A stretch of 9,947 nucleotides of DNA, taken from positions 1 through 9,947 of the forward strand of contig JAGHDS010000057.1 in assembly GCA_021159845.1 (NCBI GenBank). The letters are read 5' to 3'. The position numbers were made by a program, and so were the translations under genes. Positions 1 through 6,208 of the stretch are shown piece after piece. Source of the DNA: Anaerolineae bacterium. Its GTDB lineage: Bacteria > Chloroflexota > Anaerolineae > DUEN01. The notes under the pieces are model-generated. The model was not told the origin of the DNA, did not search any database, and worked only from the letters and a program-made list of their open reading frames with translations. Each line of letters starts with the position of its first letter. Position 1 is the stretch's first letter.

Positions 1-927
1 ACATTCCAGAGCATGGGGTTCCATCGCGTCCTGCGTGAGTTGGAGAGCCTGGTTGTATAGTTGACGCGTCTCGTAATTGGTCTTCAGGATCTCACACTGC
101 GGCCAGTGAGCACCTCCCTCTGTCCCATACAACCATATCTGGCGATCCGCTGTCATCGTATTGTGATGCAACATCCAGCTCACTTCCAGGATGAGCGTGG
201 CACCGTTCTCGAAGCGCACAAAGGCCGCTGCGAAGTCCTCTACATCCATCTCCGATGGGACTGGCCTCAATCCCCAGGAGCTGAACGCGCCTGGATGTCG
301 CGCCAGCTCATTGCGGGCAACGCCCGTCACAGCTACCGGCTTGGGATTCCCCATCAGCCAAAGGGTCAGATCCAAAATATGCACACCAATATCGATGCAG
401 GGGCCACCACCGCTATGCCGCTTGAGGACAAAAGAAAGTCGTGCTGGCAACGCCGCCCGGCGTAGCATCCAGCTTCGCGCGTGGTATACATCCCCCAACG
501 CGCCGGCGTCGATCTCCGCCTTTAACGCGCGGGAGGTCCCCATGAACCGAAAATGTTGGGCAGTCATCAGGAGTTTGCCAGAACGATCCCGTGCTGCGAT
601 CATCCGCTGAATTTCGGAGGGCGTGGGGGCCAACGGCTTCTCACAGATGACATGCTTCCCCGCGTCCAGCGCTGCGATCGTCAACTCCGCGTGGTACATG
701 TTAGGGGTGCAAATATCGACGATATCAATGCCAGGATCTCGGAACAGATCCTCCGCATGGGTCGTCAGCCGCGTGATCCCGTTTGCTCGCCCCCATTCCT
801 GAAGGACATGCTCGTCGATATCACACCCGGCCACCACTTCCGCATATTCAGATGCTGCCCATCCCGGCATGTGCGTGCGGGCGATGCCTCCCACGCCGAT
901 AATCCCCACCTTTAACGTGCCAGCCAT
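1..927 (-). CDS. Gfo/Idh/MocA family NAD(P)-dependent oxidoreductase, 3' end outside window
   Basis: I translated this reading frame by hand; it stays open for 309 codons from the ATG at 927 to the window edge, so the C-terminus is missing. The N-terminal Rossmann fold begins with VGIIGVGGIARTH (about residues 7-19), a dinucleotide-binding GxGG[IL]A signature. The family hallmark EKP lies at residues 96-98 in GKHVICEKPLA. The second domain carries GGGPCIDIGVHILD (173-186), in which Asp179 and His183 match the usual catalytic DxGxH pair. Members are typically 330-390 residues, so roughly 20-80 residues are lost. They oxidise or reduce sugars, inositols or similar polyols in the cytoplasm; the substrate cannot be told from sequence alone. 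The chosen start has a strong GAGGAGGG ribosome site 8 nt upstream; an in-frame ATG six codons earlier (945) has no such site. The gene diverges from lexA and has its own promoter. Confidence 0.93.
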   Translation of the reverse strand, partial: MAGTLKVGIIGVGGIARTHMPGWAASEYAEVVAGCDIDEHVLQEWGRANGITRLTTHAEDLFRDPGIDIVDICTPNMYHAELTIAALDAGKHVICEKPLAPTPSEIQRMIAARDRSGKLLMTAQHFRFMGTSRALKAEIDAGALGDVYHARSWMLRRAALPARLSFVLKRHSGGGPCIDIGVHILDLTLWLMGNPKPVAVTGVARNELARHPGAFSSWGLRPVPSEMDVEDFAAAFVRFENGATLILEVSWMLHHNTMTADRQIWLYGTEGGAHWPQCEILKTNYETRQLYNQALQLTQDAMEPHALEC

Positions 928-935
928 AAACAAGG

Positions 936-943
936 CCCTCCTC
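936..943 (-). promoter_or_regulatory. Ribosome binding site of the oxidoreductase gene
   Basis: Read on the minus strand this is GAGGAGGG, 8 nt before the ATG at 927. It decides between that start and the in-frame ATG at 945, which would place the Shine-Dalgarno inside the coding region. It overlaps a perfect 10-bp palindrome, CCTCATGAGG (940-949). Confidence 0.8.
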
Positions 944-980
944 ATGAGGTTAAAGGATATGGCTCTTCCCCGGCGGGGAC

Positions 981-1009
981 AGTATACCAAGCAAAAGATG
1001 CCTATGCAA
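981..1009 (-). promoter_or_regulatory. Predicted sigma-70-type extended -10 promoter for the oxidoreductase gene
   Basis: On the minus strand the -10 box is TATACT (986 to 981), preceded by TGG, which gives an extended -10 TGN motif. A weak -35 TTGCAT lies at 1009 to 1004 with a 17-nt spacer. The expected transcription start is near 974, inside a small 5-bp stem, TCCCC-GGC-GGGGA (967-979), that could act as an operator or stabilise the RNA 5' end. The leader before the ATG at 927 would be about 47 nt. Confidence 0.55.
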
Positions 1010-1117
1010 CAAACAGTTGTCTGTACGCCAAGAGATCATTACCAAGTGGCAACAAGGCAGCAAGGATACCAGACAGAGCAAGTCCCCCGGCACCCCAGGG
1101 GACACAAACAGCACAAT

Positions 1118-1136
1118 GGACGGGTGAAACCCGTCC
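1118..1136. other. Perfect 8-bp hairpin in the divergent intergenic region
   Basis: GGACGGGT and ACCCGTCC are perfect reverse complements separated by a GAA triloop. No T-run follows on either strand, and neither flanking gene ends here, so it is not a standard intrinsic terminator. A weaker stem, GTCCCC (1082-1087) with GGGGAC (1098-1103), lies just before it. It could be a protein-binding site, a small RNA hairpin or a dispersed repeat; the sequence alone does not decide. Confidence 0.5.
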
Positions 1137-1150
1137 GCTGGATTAAGCCC

Positions 1151-1189
1151 TAGGGAAAATGCCCTCGAACTTGGGAAATTTTGGGAAAT
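1151..1189 (+). repeat. Three phased GGGAAA repeats upstream of the lexA promoter
   Basis: TAGGGAAAA begins at 1151 and TTGGGAAAT begins at 1171 and again at 1181. The offsets are 20 and 10 bp, close to whole helical turns, so the A-tracts face the same side of the DNA. They end four bases before the lexA -35 box. This arrangement fits intrinsic curvature, an UP-like element or an activator site. The repeat itself is seen directly; the role is inference. Confidence 0.5.
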
Positions 1190-1192
1190 AAC

Positions 1193-1221
1193 TTGACTAG
1201 AACGTGCGTTCGTGCTATACT
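1193..1221 (+). promoter_or_regulatory. lexA promoter
   Basis: The -35 box TTGACT (1193-1198) and the -10 box TATACT (1216-1221) are separated by exactly 17 nt, and each matches the vegetative sigma consensus at five of six positions. The expected transcription start is near 1228, giving a leader of about 47 nt before the lexA ATG. Confidence 0.85.
1200..1211. promoter_or_regulatory. LexA operator (SOS box) inside the lexA promoter spacer
   Basis: GAAC-GTGC-GTTC is a perfect dyad of the kind bound by Bacillus-type LexA (consensus CGAACRNRYGTTYC); the central GTGC fits the RNRY core. It lies entirely between the -35 and -10 boxes, so bound LexA would block RNA polymerase. This gives the negative autoregulation that is standard for lexA. 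Confidence 0.85.
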
Positions 1222-1274
1222 ATTAGTAGAACAAATTTTCCAAACGGATCATCCCTACCAACGAGGAGGATAGA

Positions 1275-1937
1275 ATGTCGTTGTCAGAGCGCCAACAGCG
1301 CATTCTAGAATTCATCAAGCAATATATCGAGGAGCACGAGTTCCCACCATCCATTCGCGAGATTGGAGCTGCTGTGGGGATCTCCTCGACATCAGTCGTG
1401 AACTACAACTTGAGGAAGTTAGAGGCAGCAGGATACATCCAACGCGGCCGCGATGTCTCACGAGGTATCCGCCTATTGGGGCCTGCGCGCGCCCAAAGCG
1501 AGGATGCACAGGAGCGCCCACTCAGAATCCGCCTGCTGGGTCGGATAGCAGCAGGCGAACCGATCCCCGTCCCCGACGAAGACCCTTTTGATGGCGATAC
1601 CTTGGAGATAGCCGATCTGTTGCCTATCGACCCGCGAGGGTTGTACGCTTTGCAAGTCAGCGGCGATTCGATGATCGACGCCCTGGTCGGCGATGGGGAT
1701 TACATCATCTTGCGCTACCAGCAGACAGCACAAGATGGTGACATGGTCGCGGCATGGTTGCGGGATAGGGAGGAGACAACCCTCAAGTACTTTTACGCGG
1801 AAGGCGAGCACGTGTGTCTCCAACCGGCGAACGTCGCGTATAAGCCGATCATCGTCCCGGCCGAGCAGGTTCAAATACAAGGAAAGGTCGTCGCTGTCAT
1901 CCGCCGATTGAATGGTCCTCGGCCTAAAGTATCCTAG
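1275..1937 (+). CDS. lexA: LexA, SOS-response repressor and self-cleaving protease
   Basis: LexA represses DNA-damage genes until RecA filaments stimulate its self-cleavage. The protein has 220 residues, close to the family norm of about 200-230. An N-terminal winged helix-turn-helix covers about residues 1-68, with PPSIREIGAAVGISSTSVVNY forming the HTH. The C-terminal S24 peptidase domain follows: the cleavage site is Ala93-Gly94 in GRIAAGEP, the nucleophile is Ser132 in SGDSM, and the general base is Lys171 in TTLKYF. All three are intact, so it should be functional. AGGAGG lies 5 nt before the ATG. The promoter carries a LexA box, so the gene is autoregulated. It appears monocistronic, because the next gene downstream is on the opposite strand. 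The NYNL recognition-helix ending suggests Chloroflexota. Confidence 0.97.
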   Translation: MSLSERQQRILEFIKQYIEEHEFPPSIREIGAAVGISSTSVVNYNLRKLEAAGYIQRGRDVSRGIRLLGPARAQSEDAQERPLRIRLLGRIAAGEPIPVPDEDPFDGDTLEIADLLPIDPRGLYALQVSGDSMIDALVGDGDYIILRYQQTAQDGDMVAAWLRDREETTLKYFYAEGEHVCLQPANVAYKPIIVPAEQVQIQGKVVAVIRRLNGPRPKVS

Positions 1938-2244
1938 GCAGCTTGCGGATCTCCCAAACGCTCCTTTGTCAGAAGGCCAAGGGCTCCAACTCGGGCGCGA
2001 TCAAGACGCACCGCCCACGCCTGGTGTTCCGGGGGACCAGCGGGGGAGGGGCAGGTCTTACAGGTCGATGCGCAGAACCTATAGGATCCCCCAGCCCCCC
2101 TAACCGCGAGAGGCTCGTCGGAACTCAAAACCTACGGGAAGAACTGGACTGACCAGAACGGAAATACAAAAGCGGCCGATGAAAAACCGGGCCTCTGAAG
2201 TTTCTGAAGAACCCCAAAATCAAGATAACCAACTTCCCAATGTA
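1938..2244. other. Convergent intergenic region, no gene recognised
   Basis: This 307-nt gap lies between the 3' ends of lexA and the DUF4129 gene. Short open frames here have no recognisable domain or convincing ribosome site. I found no classic hairpin plus T-run terminator for either gene. The notable content is a block of G-runs (2031-2051) and C-runs (2088-2100), annotated separately. Near the DUF4129 stop the minus strand contains the direct repeat CTTCAGA-AA-CTTCAGA and short T-tracts, which may contribute to termination but are not convincing. Confidence 0.6.
2031..2100. terminator. G-run/C-run inverted repeat, possible bidirectional transcription barrier
   Basis: G-runs at 2031-2035, 2042-2046 and 2048-2051 face C-runs at 2088-2092 and 2095-2100. 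GGGGGAGGGG can pair with CCCCAGCCCCC to give about nine G:C pairs around one bulge and a loop of about 36 nt, on either strand. There is no T-run, so a rho-independent mechanism is doubtful. The runs could also support G-quadruplex formation, although the fourth run is only GG. The placement between two converging genes is the main reason to suspect a role in stopping transcription. Confidence 0.3.
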
Positions 2245-3906
2245 TCAAGAGGCAGTTTGCGAATCGGCCCTGTCACCGGAATCCTGCCGATCACGTTGGC
2301 GCAGAAACGATCGGACGCGCTTCCACAACTCCTGGGCGCGCTTCGCATCCTCTGGCCCCAACTCATGGGTCGTGTAACGCGCATCGATAAAGGCCTGGGT
2401 CAGCGAGGTGATCTCGGCCTCTAACTCCGGCCAACCTGCTTCCAGATTCCCCTCATACTCGTGTGGCGTCTCCGCCGGGTGGCGCGGCAGGCCATGCTCA
2501 GATGCGCGTCGCACCATTGCCAAGTAGAAGTAGCGCACTCGCCCGCGGGTGTCCAGGCGCCGTAAGCTTAAAAACCGCCAGGGCGTTTGGATGATTCCTC
2601 CCTGAGCGGGACGGCGCAACGTAAGGATCTCACCGACACGTCGCCCAACCTGCTCGGCTCGTCGTCGCCAGAACGACCACCACGTTTGGAGCCATGCCCA
2701 GAGGCGGCGCAGGTGCCGCACGTCCAGCCGAACACCGCGCTCATTCAGATAAGCGATGAGGGAGTAGAGGATAATTCCCCCCATGAGCAGCCAAAGTATC
2801 GCGCCGCCGAGCCAGTCCGGCAGGTGGACACCCTTGGACATTGTCTCCGGGACAGGCGGGGGAATCCTTTCAGCTCTTCCGCCCTGCTCGGCTGTCTGCC
2901 CAAAGTGAATGAAGGAAACCAACAAGCCGAACAGGGTAAACAGCAATAACAAGGCAACATAAGCGATCTGCATCATAACGTTGATCACAGCAACCAGAGC
3001 TCGGGCGAGGATGAAGGAGGAGCCGAACGGGAGCAGCGCGGCGATCAGGCCGATGACCGCCAGCACACCTACGCCCAGCCACCCCCACCGTCGCACAACA
3101 TTGGGATCAGTCGGAGTGCCCTCGTACCGCCAACGCACTCTCAGCACGGCCAGATGTCCCTGACTGACTAACAACAACCCGCCCAAGAAGTAGATGACCA
3201 ACGCGGCCTGGAGCAGAGGTGTTAACCCCAGGTGACGTAGGCCCATCAATTGTCCACTACTTGGCGTCAGCTCCACCCGCGATAGCCCAGCGCAAAAGGC
3301 GAGCAGCAATCCCCCCCATAGCCAGTGGGCGCTAAACCGCGCGAGCAGGGCACTGCGGGACGGGTGACGAGCGCGCACCTCATTCCAGTCCATACCACGA
3401 GCGGGGAGAAGTGGCTTCATTGCCAGCTCATCCGGCTTCAACCCCATACGCTCTAGCGTCCTCATCATGAGAGTGCTCTCGCCCCAGACCAGGAGCGTCA
3501 GGAACCAGAGGAAGGTGGTAGTGCCATCCAGGAAGCTCAACGGCGATCGCAGCCATTGGGCCAGGATTGCCCCGTTGGGCCATTCTCCCTTGATGAAGAA
3601 GGCAACGATCCGGGCGGCAAGCAGGAGGAGGAAGACCTCACCCGCGTAGAAACGGGTCGTGCGCCGGTCACGCTGTGTGGAGGACGCCAGCCACAGCGTG
3701 GTATACACAGACTCTACGGAGACAAGCGCAAAAAACGGTAATGCGATCCCGCGCCCCCATCCTGGAGAGGCGCTCTGCGCCACAGCGACGAATCCTGCGG
3801 CCAGACAGGTGACCAGCAGAGCCACCATAATGGGACGAAAGATGCCCTTTAGCCAGATACTATCTTGAGTTTCCACTTCCTGTTTAGTCGTCGCTTCGGA
3901 TGTCAT
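2245..3906 (-). CDS. Multi-pass membrane protein with C-terminal DUF4129 domain
   Basis: This 553-residue protein has about nine hydrophobic segments (roughly 23-43, 53-73, 89-106, 129-148, 191-209, 228-248, 274-296, 303-334, 364-386) and then a basic, tryptophan-rich stretch. The soluble C-terminus at about 455-537 (GRVRYFYLAMVRRASEHGLP, then ETPHEY, then LTQAFIDARY) matches the DUF4129 pattern. Such domains are common in moxR/DUF58 operons, often on transglutaminase-like membrane proteins; no transglutaminase domain is visible here. The biochemical role is unknown, and a membrane scaffold or partner of the MoxR-DUF58 system is the contextual guess. It is the last gene of the operon: its AGGTGA ribosome site overlaps the stop codon of the DUF58 gene, and only 9 nt separate the two frames, which suggests translational coupling. 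Confidence 0.85.
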   Translation of the reverse strand: MTSEATTKQEVETQDSIWLKGIFRPIMVALLVTCLAAGFVAVAQSASPGWGRGIALPFFALVSVESVYTTLWLASSTQRDRRTTRFYAGEVFLLLLAARIVAFFIKGEWPNGAILAQWLRSPLSFLDGTTTFLWFLTLLVWGESTLMMRTLERMGLKPDELAMKPLLPARGMDWNEVRARHPSRSALLARFSAHWLWGGLLLAFCAGLSRVELTPSSGQLMGLRHLGLTPLLQAALVIYFLGGLLLVSQGHLAVLRVRWRYEGTPTDPNVVRRWGWLGVGVLAVIGLIAALLPFGSSFILARALVAVINVMMQIAYVALLLLFTLFGLLVSFIHFGQTAEQGGRAERIPPPVPETMSKGVHLPDWLGGAILWLLMGGIILYSLIAYLNERGVRLDVRHLRRLWAWLQTWWSFWRRRAEQVGRRVGEILTLRRPAQGGIIQTPWRFLSLRRLDTRGRVRYFYLAMVRRASEHGLPRHPAETPHEYEGNLEAGWPELEAEITSLTQAFIDARYTTHELGPEDAKRAQELWKRVRSFLRQRDRQDSGDRADSQTAS

Positions 3907-3915
3907 ACTTCGTAT

Positions 3916-3921
3916 TCACCT
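3916..3921 (-). promoter_or_regulatory. Ribosome binding site overlapping the DUF58 stop codon
   Basis: Read on the minus strand, AGGTGA ends with the TGA stop of the DUF58 gene and sits 9 nt before the ATG of the DUF4129 gene. Ribosomes finishing the first frame would cover the initiation site of the second, so the two products are probably made in a fixed ratio. Confidence 0.75.
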
Positions 3922-5130
3922 CACAAGCTGAGGCGCGTTCTCCGGCACGCGCCAAATGTCCAGATCCTTCTCCCATGCGACGAGATGGGCCGGAAAGCCC
4001 AGGTAACGAGCCCGACGTTCCGTCTCTCGAAACTGCAGACTGGGCTCTACGACGATCAGAATGGCGTTTAGGCCGGCCTGCTGCAGTCGGTGAAGCGCCT
4101 GACATGTATCCTCGTCACCTTTAGGCGTGATGGCGATAACCGTGGTACCCCACCCCAGACGTATCGTAGCCTCCCGGGCCCACATGGCGAACGGAACCAC
4201 TGCCTGCTGGTTCAGCTCGATGCGTGCGAGGATCTCCAGTAGCTTGACCAAGCTCTCCTGACCGGAACGCGGCGGCAGACCGATAGGCACTCCATCTCCG
4301 CTAAGGGGATCTCGACCATTGGTGAACAAGCCAACCGGTTGGCGTTTCCCTGTCAGGTAGTGGGCAATGGAAGCCGCGACAACAATGGCCCACTCGCTGG
4401 CGTTGATGCGTTGCTGAGGGTCATATTCCTCTGCACGCAAATTAAGAAGGATCGCTGTCTCCAGCGAGATCACCGAATCCAGCTTGGTCACCAGCAGATC
4501 CCCTGCGTGCGCGCTGGCCTTCCAGTGGATGCGGTGCAACGGGTCGCCTGCCTCGTAATCCCGCAGGCCGATCATGCGTATGGGGTCCTCGAACAACCGT
4601 TGTCTGGTCCGCACAGCCCCGAAAGGCAACTGCGAGGATATGCTCAGCCTGGAGAGAGGGATGATGCGAGGATAGACAGTGATATGATCCACTCGAGGCT
4701 CTTGAACCTGTGCCTCGGCGAGGCCGAAGAGGTCCCCCGTATTCAGGTTGACCGGGCCAAGGGAATAGTAGCCGCGTTGTCGGCACTCCAGAACGTACTC
4801 CAGCGCCACACTGCCACGGGATGGCAGTGTGACTACTCGGCGTACGAAGTTGGGCACATGTAGTTCTAGGGGAACGGACTCGTTTACGCGTAGCCAGGGA
4901 ATGGGCAAACGCCCTCGATTGCGAATCTGCAGCCTTACCGGCACACGTTCCCCCAGGAAAGCATGATCGGTGTAAACCCGTTCGACCCTCAGGACGCGGG
5001 GCGCTCGGGCTGCCCACCATCGCGCCAGCACCCATACCCCGAAGAGGACGTAGATGATGTAGAAGAGAAATTCCAGCCGGAGCAGGATGAAGAGGGCGAA
5101 TAACAAAATAATCAGGAAAGAGATATCCAT
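3916..5130 (-). CDS. DUF58 domain-containing protein, MoxR partner
   Basis: The 404-residue product starts with one or two membrane segments (about residues 4-36), followed by an extended beta-rich region (about 45-155) and the DUF58 core. The core signature is DPIRMIGLRDYEAGDPLHRI followed by HWKASAHAGDLLVTKLD (182-218), the conserved arginine, aspartate and Trp-Lys-Ser elements of the family. The remainder (about 225-365) has the layout of a von Willebrand A-like fold, but the usual metal-site DxSxS is not present; TAILLNLRAEEYD occupies that place, so metal binding is doubtful. DUF58 proteins are encoded beside MoxR ATPases and are thought to be membrane-anchored partners or substrates of them. 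GAGG lies 6 nt before the ATG. The gene follows moxR with a 68-nt spacer and is coupled to the DUF4129 gene downstream. Confidence 0.92.
   Translation of the reverse strand: MDISFLIILLFALFILLRLEFLFYIIYVLFGVWVLARWWAARAPRVLRVERVYTDHAFLGERVPVRLQIRNRGRLPIPWLRVNESVPLELHVPNFVRRVVTLPSRGSVALEYVLECRQRGYYSLGPVNLNTGDLFGLAEAQVQEPRVDHITVYPRIIPLSRLSISSQLPFGAVRTRQRLFEDPIRMIGLRDYEAGDPLHRIHWKASAHAGDLLVTKLDSVISLETAILLNLRAEEYDPQQRINASEWAIVVAASIAHYLTGKRQPVGLFTNGRDPLSGDGVPIGLPPRSGQESLVKLLEILARIELNQQAVVPFAMWAREATIRLGWGTTVIAITPKGDEDTCQALHRLQQAGLNAILIVVEPSLQFRETERRARYLGFPAHLVAWEKDLDIWRVPENAPQLVR
4807..4831. repeat. Perfect 10-bp inverted repeat inside the DUF58 gene
   Basis: CACACTGCCA and TGGCAGTGTG are exact reverse complements with a 5-nt loop. 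It falls in the codons for residues about 100-109 of the DUF58 protein (VTLPSRGSVA). In the mRNA it would form a strong hairpin. A protein-coding reason for such exact pairing is not obvious, because the repeat encodes different residues on its two arms. Confidence 0.6.
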
Positions 5131-5143
5131 CCTCAGCCTCGGG

Positions 5144-5159
5144 GCCGGCTCTGTCCGGC
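5144..5159. other. Small hairpin in the moxR-DUF58 spacer
   Basis: GCCGG and CCGGC form a 5-bp stem around a 6-nt loop in the 68-nt spacer between moxR and the DUF58 gene, just upstream of the DUF58 ribosome site. No T-run follows, so it is not a terminator. It could set relative expression or mRNA stability within the operon, or be incidental in GC-rich DNA. Confidence 0.3.
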
Positions 5160-5198
5160 ATTCCCAATCGCAACAGTATATGCCGAGTATCTAATCAC

Positions 5199-6146
5199 TC
5201 AATGCAACTCGCCGATATCCAGCTCCACCTGATCCAAAATATCTTCGATAACCCGCGGGGCTGTGCGGCCACGCAGGGCGCTTTCTGGGTGGACGATGCA
5301 ACGATGAGCCAGGACGAGTGGTGCGAGCTCTTTTACGTCGTCGGGCAAGACGTAGTCACGTCCGCGTAAAGCGGCCAATCCCTGGCTACCACGGAAGAGC
5401 CCCAGGCTACCACGCGGACTGGCCCCCAAAGCCAGGTCGGAGTGGTGCCGTGTCGCCTGCACAATGCGGACGATGTAGTCACGCACGGTATCGTCTACGT
5501 GAACCTCCCATACCTGCCTGGCCAATTCCGGCACGCGGCGGCCGTCCACCACTGGCTCCAATTGCTCGATGGGATGTTGGCGCTGTAGGTTCAATAACAT
5601 GCGGGACTCCTCGGCCGCGTCCAGGTATCCCAGGCTCAGCTTGAACAGGAAGCGGTCGAGTTGTGCCTCGGGCAGGGGGAATGTCCCCTCATATTCGATG
5701 GGATTCTGGGTTGCCAGGACCAGGAACGGGCGTTCCAGCGGATAGGTTACGCCGTCAATCGTGATCTGCCGCTCGCCCATGCACTCCAGCAAGGCCGCCT
5801 GGGTACGCGGCGTGGCCCGATTGATCTCATCAGCCAATAGGATATTGGAGAAGGCTGGCCCTGGGCGGAACTCGAATTCCCGAGTCTTCTGATTGAAGAC
5901 GGACACCCCCGTCACGTCGCTGGGCAGTAAGTCGGGGGTACACTGAAGCCGCTTGAATGTAACACCCAGGGAAATGGCAATCGCCCGTGCCAGCATGGTT
6001 TTCCCGACACCGGGGACGTCCTCCAACAACACGTGTCCCTCACACAGCAGGGCCACGATGACGTACTCAATCGCCCGGCGGTTACCCACGATCACGCGCT
6101 CGACGTTTTCAACGATCCGCTGCGCAAAGGATTGAACCTCTTGCAC
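5199..6146 (-). CDS. MoxR family AAA+ ATPase
   Basis: MoxR ATPases are cytoplasmic hexameric chaperone-like motors that help mature or insert cofactors and partners into protein complexes, often at the envelope. From the GTG start the protein has 315 residues, typical of the family. Walker A is DVPGVGKT (43-50), Walker B is ILLADEINR (102-110), the sensor 1 asparagine is Asn148 in ATQNPIE, and the GASPRGS motif (241-247) carries the sensor 2 arginine, Arg245. All are intact. The frame is open to an ATG at 6227, giving 342 residues, but the extra 27 codons overlap a convincing promoter. The GTG at 6146 instead has GGAGG 5 nt upstream and yields the usual family N-terminus (QEVQSFAQRIVENVERVIVG). 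It is the first gene of an operon with the DUF58 and DUF4129 genes. The usual transglutaminase partner is not seen. Confidence 0.94.
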   Translation of the reverse strand: MQEVQSFAQRIVENVERVIVGNRRAIEYVIVALLCEGHVLLEDVPGVGKTMLARAIAISLGVTFKRLQCTPDLLPSDVTGVSVFNQKTREFEFRPGPAFSNILLADEINRATPRTQAALLECMGERQITIDGVTYPLERPFLVLATQNPIEYEGTFPLPEAQLDRFLFKLSLGYLDAAEESRMLLNLQRQHPIEQLEPVVDGRRVPELARQVWEVHVDDTVRDYIVRIVQATRHHSDLALGASPRGSLGLFRGSQGLAALRGRDYVLPDDVKELAPLVLAHRCIVHPESALRGRTAPRVIEDILDQVELDIGELH

Positions 6147-6151
6147 GCTCT

Positions 6152-6156
6152 CCTCC
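6152..6156 (-). promoter_or_regulatory. Ribosome binding site fixing the moxR GTG start
   Basis: The minus strand reads GGAGG within GGGAGGAG, 5 nt before the GTG at 6146. No comparable site precedes the upstream in-frame ATG codons at 6227 and 6197, the second of which also falls inside the promoter spacer. Confidence 0.75.
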
Positions 6157-6179
6157 CATAACCGACCTCTGATGCTGGG

Positions 6180-6208
6180 ATTGTAACGCCGATGCATCGG
6201 TTTGGCAA
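6180..6208 (-). promoter_or_regulatory. Promoter of the moxR-DUF58-DUF4129 operon
   Basis: On the minus strand TTGCCA (6208 to 6203) and TACAAT (6185 to 6180) are spaced by exactly 17 nt, matching four and five of six consensus positions. The expected start of transcription is near 6173, which gives a leader of about 27 nt before the GTG at 6146. A possible second, weaker promoter lies upstream: a perfect TTGACA at 6252 to 6247, but its best -10 (TTGTAT) is 19 nt away. Confidence 0.75.
6189..6200. promoter_or_regulatory. 12-bp palindrome in the moxR promoter spacer, candidate operator
   Basis: CCGATGCATCGG is a perfect palindrome lying wholly between the -35 and -10 boxes. This is the same position the LexA box occupies in the lexA promoter, and a dimeric repressor bound there would exclude RNA polymerase. 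A palindrome of this length is expected a couple of times per 10 kb by chance, so its position is the real argument. The regulator is unknown. Confidence 0.45.

Noticed and set aside
1118..1136. GAAAC-containing dyad as a leftover CRISPR repeat
   Set aside because: Only one copy exists, with no spacer-repeat periodicity nearby and no cas genes in the window.
61..1153. Four overlapping plus-strand open frames (61-465, 191-610, 553-915, 869-1153)
   Set aside because: The first three lie opposite the Gfo/Idh/MocA gene, which has clear motifs on the minus strand; the last sits mostly in intergenic DNA and has no domain or ribosome site.
1166..1179. CGAAC followed by TTGG and GAAAT as a possible second LexA box
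   Set aside because: Only the left half-site matches; the right half GAAA breaks the GTTC requirement.
2179..2424. Plus-strand open frame of 81 codons after lexA
   Set aside because: It overlaps the 3' end of the DUF4129 gene, has no recognisable domain and no good ribosome site.
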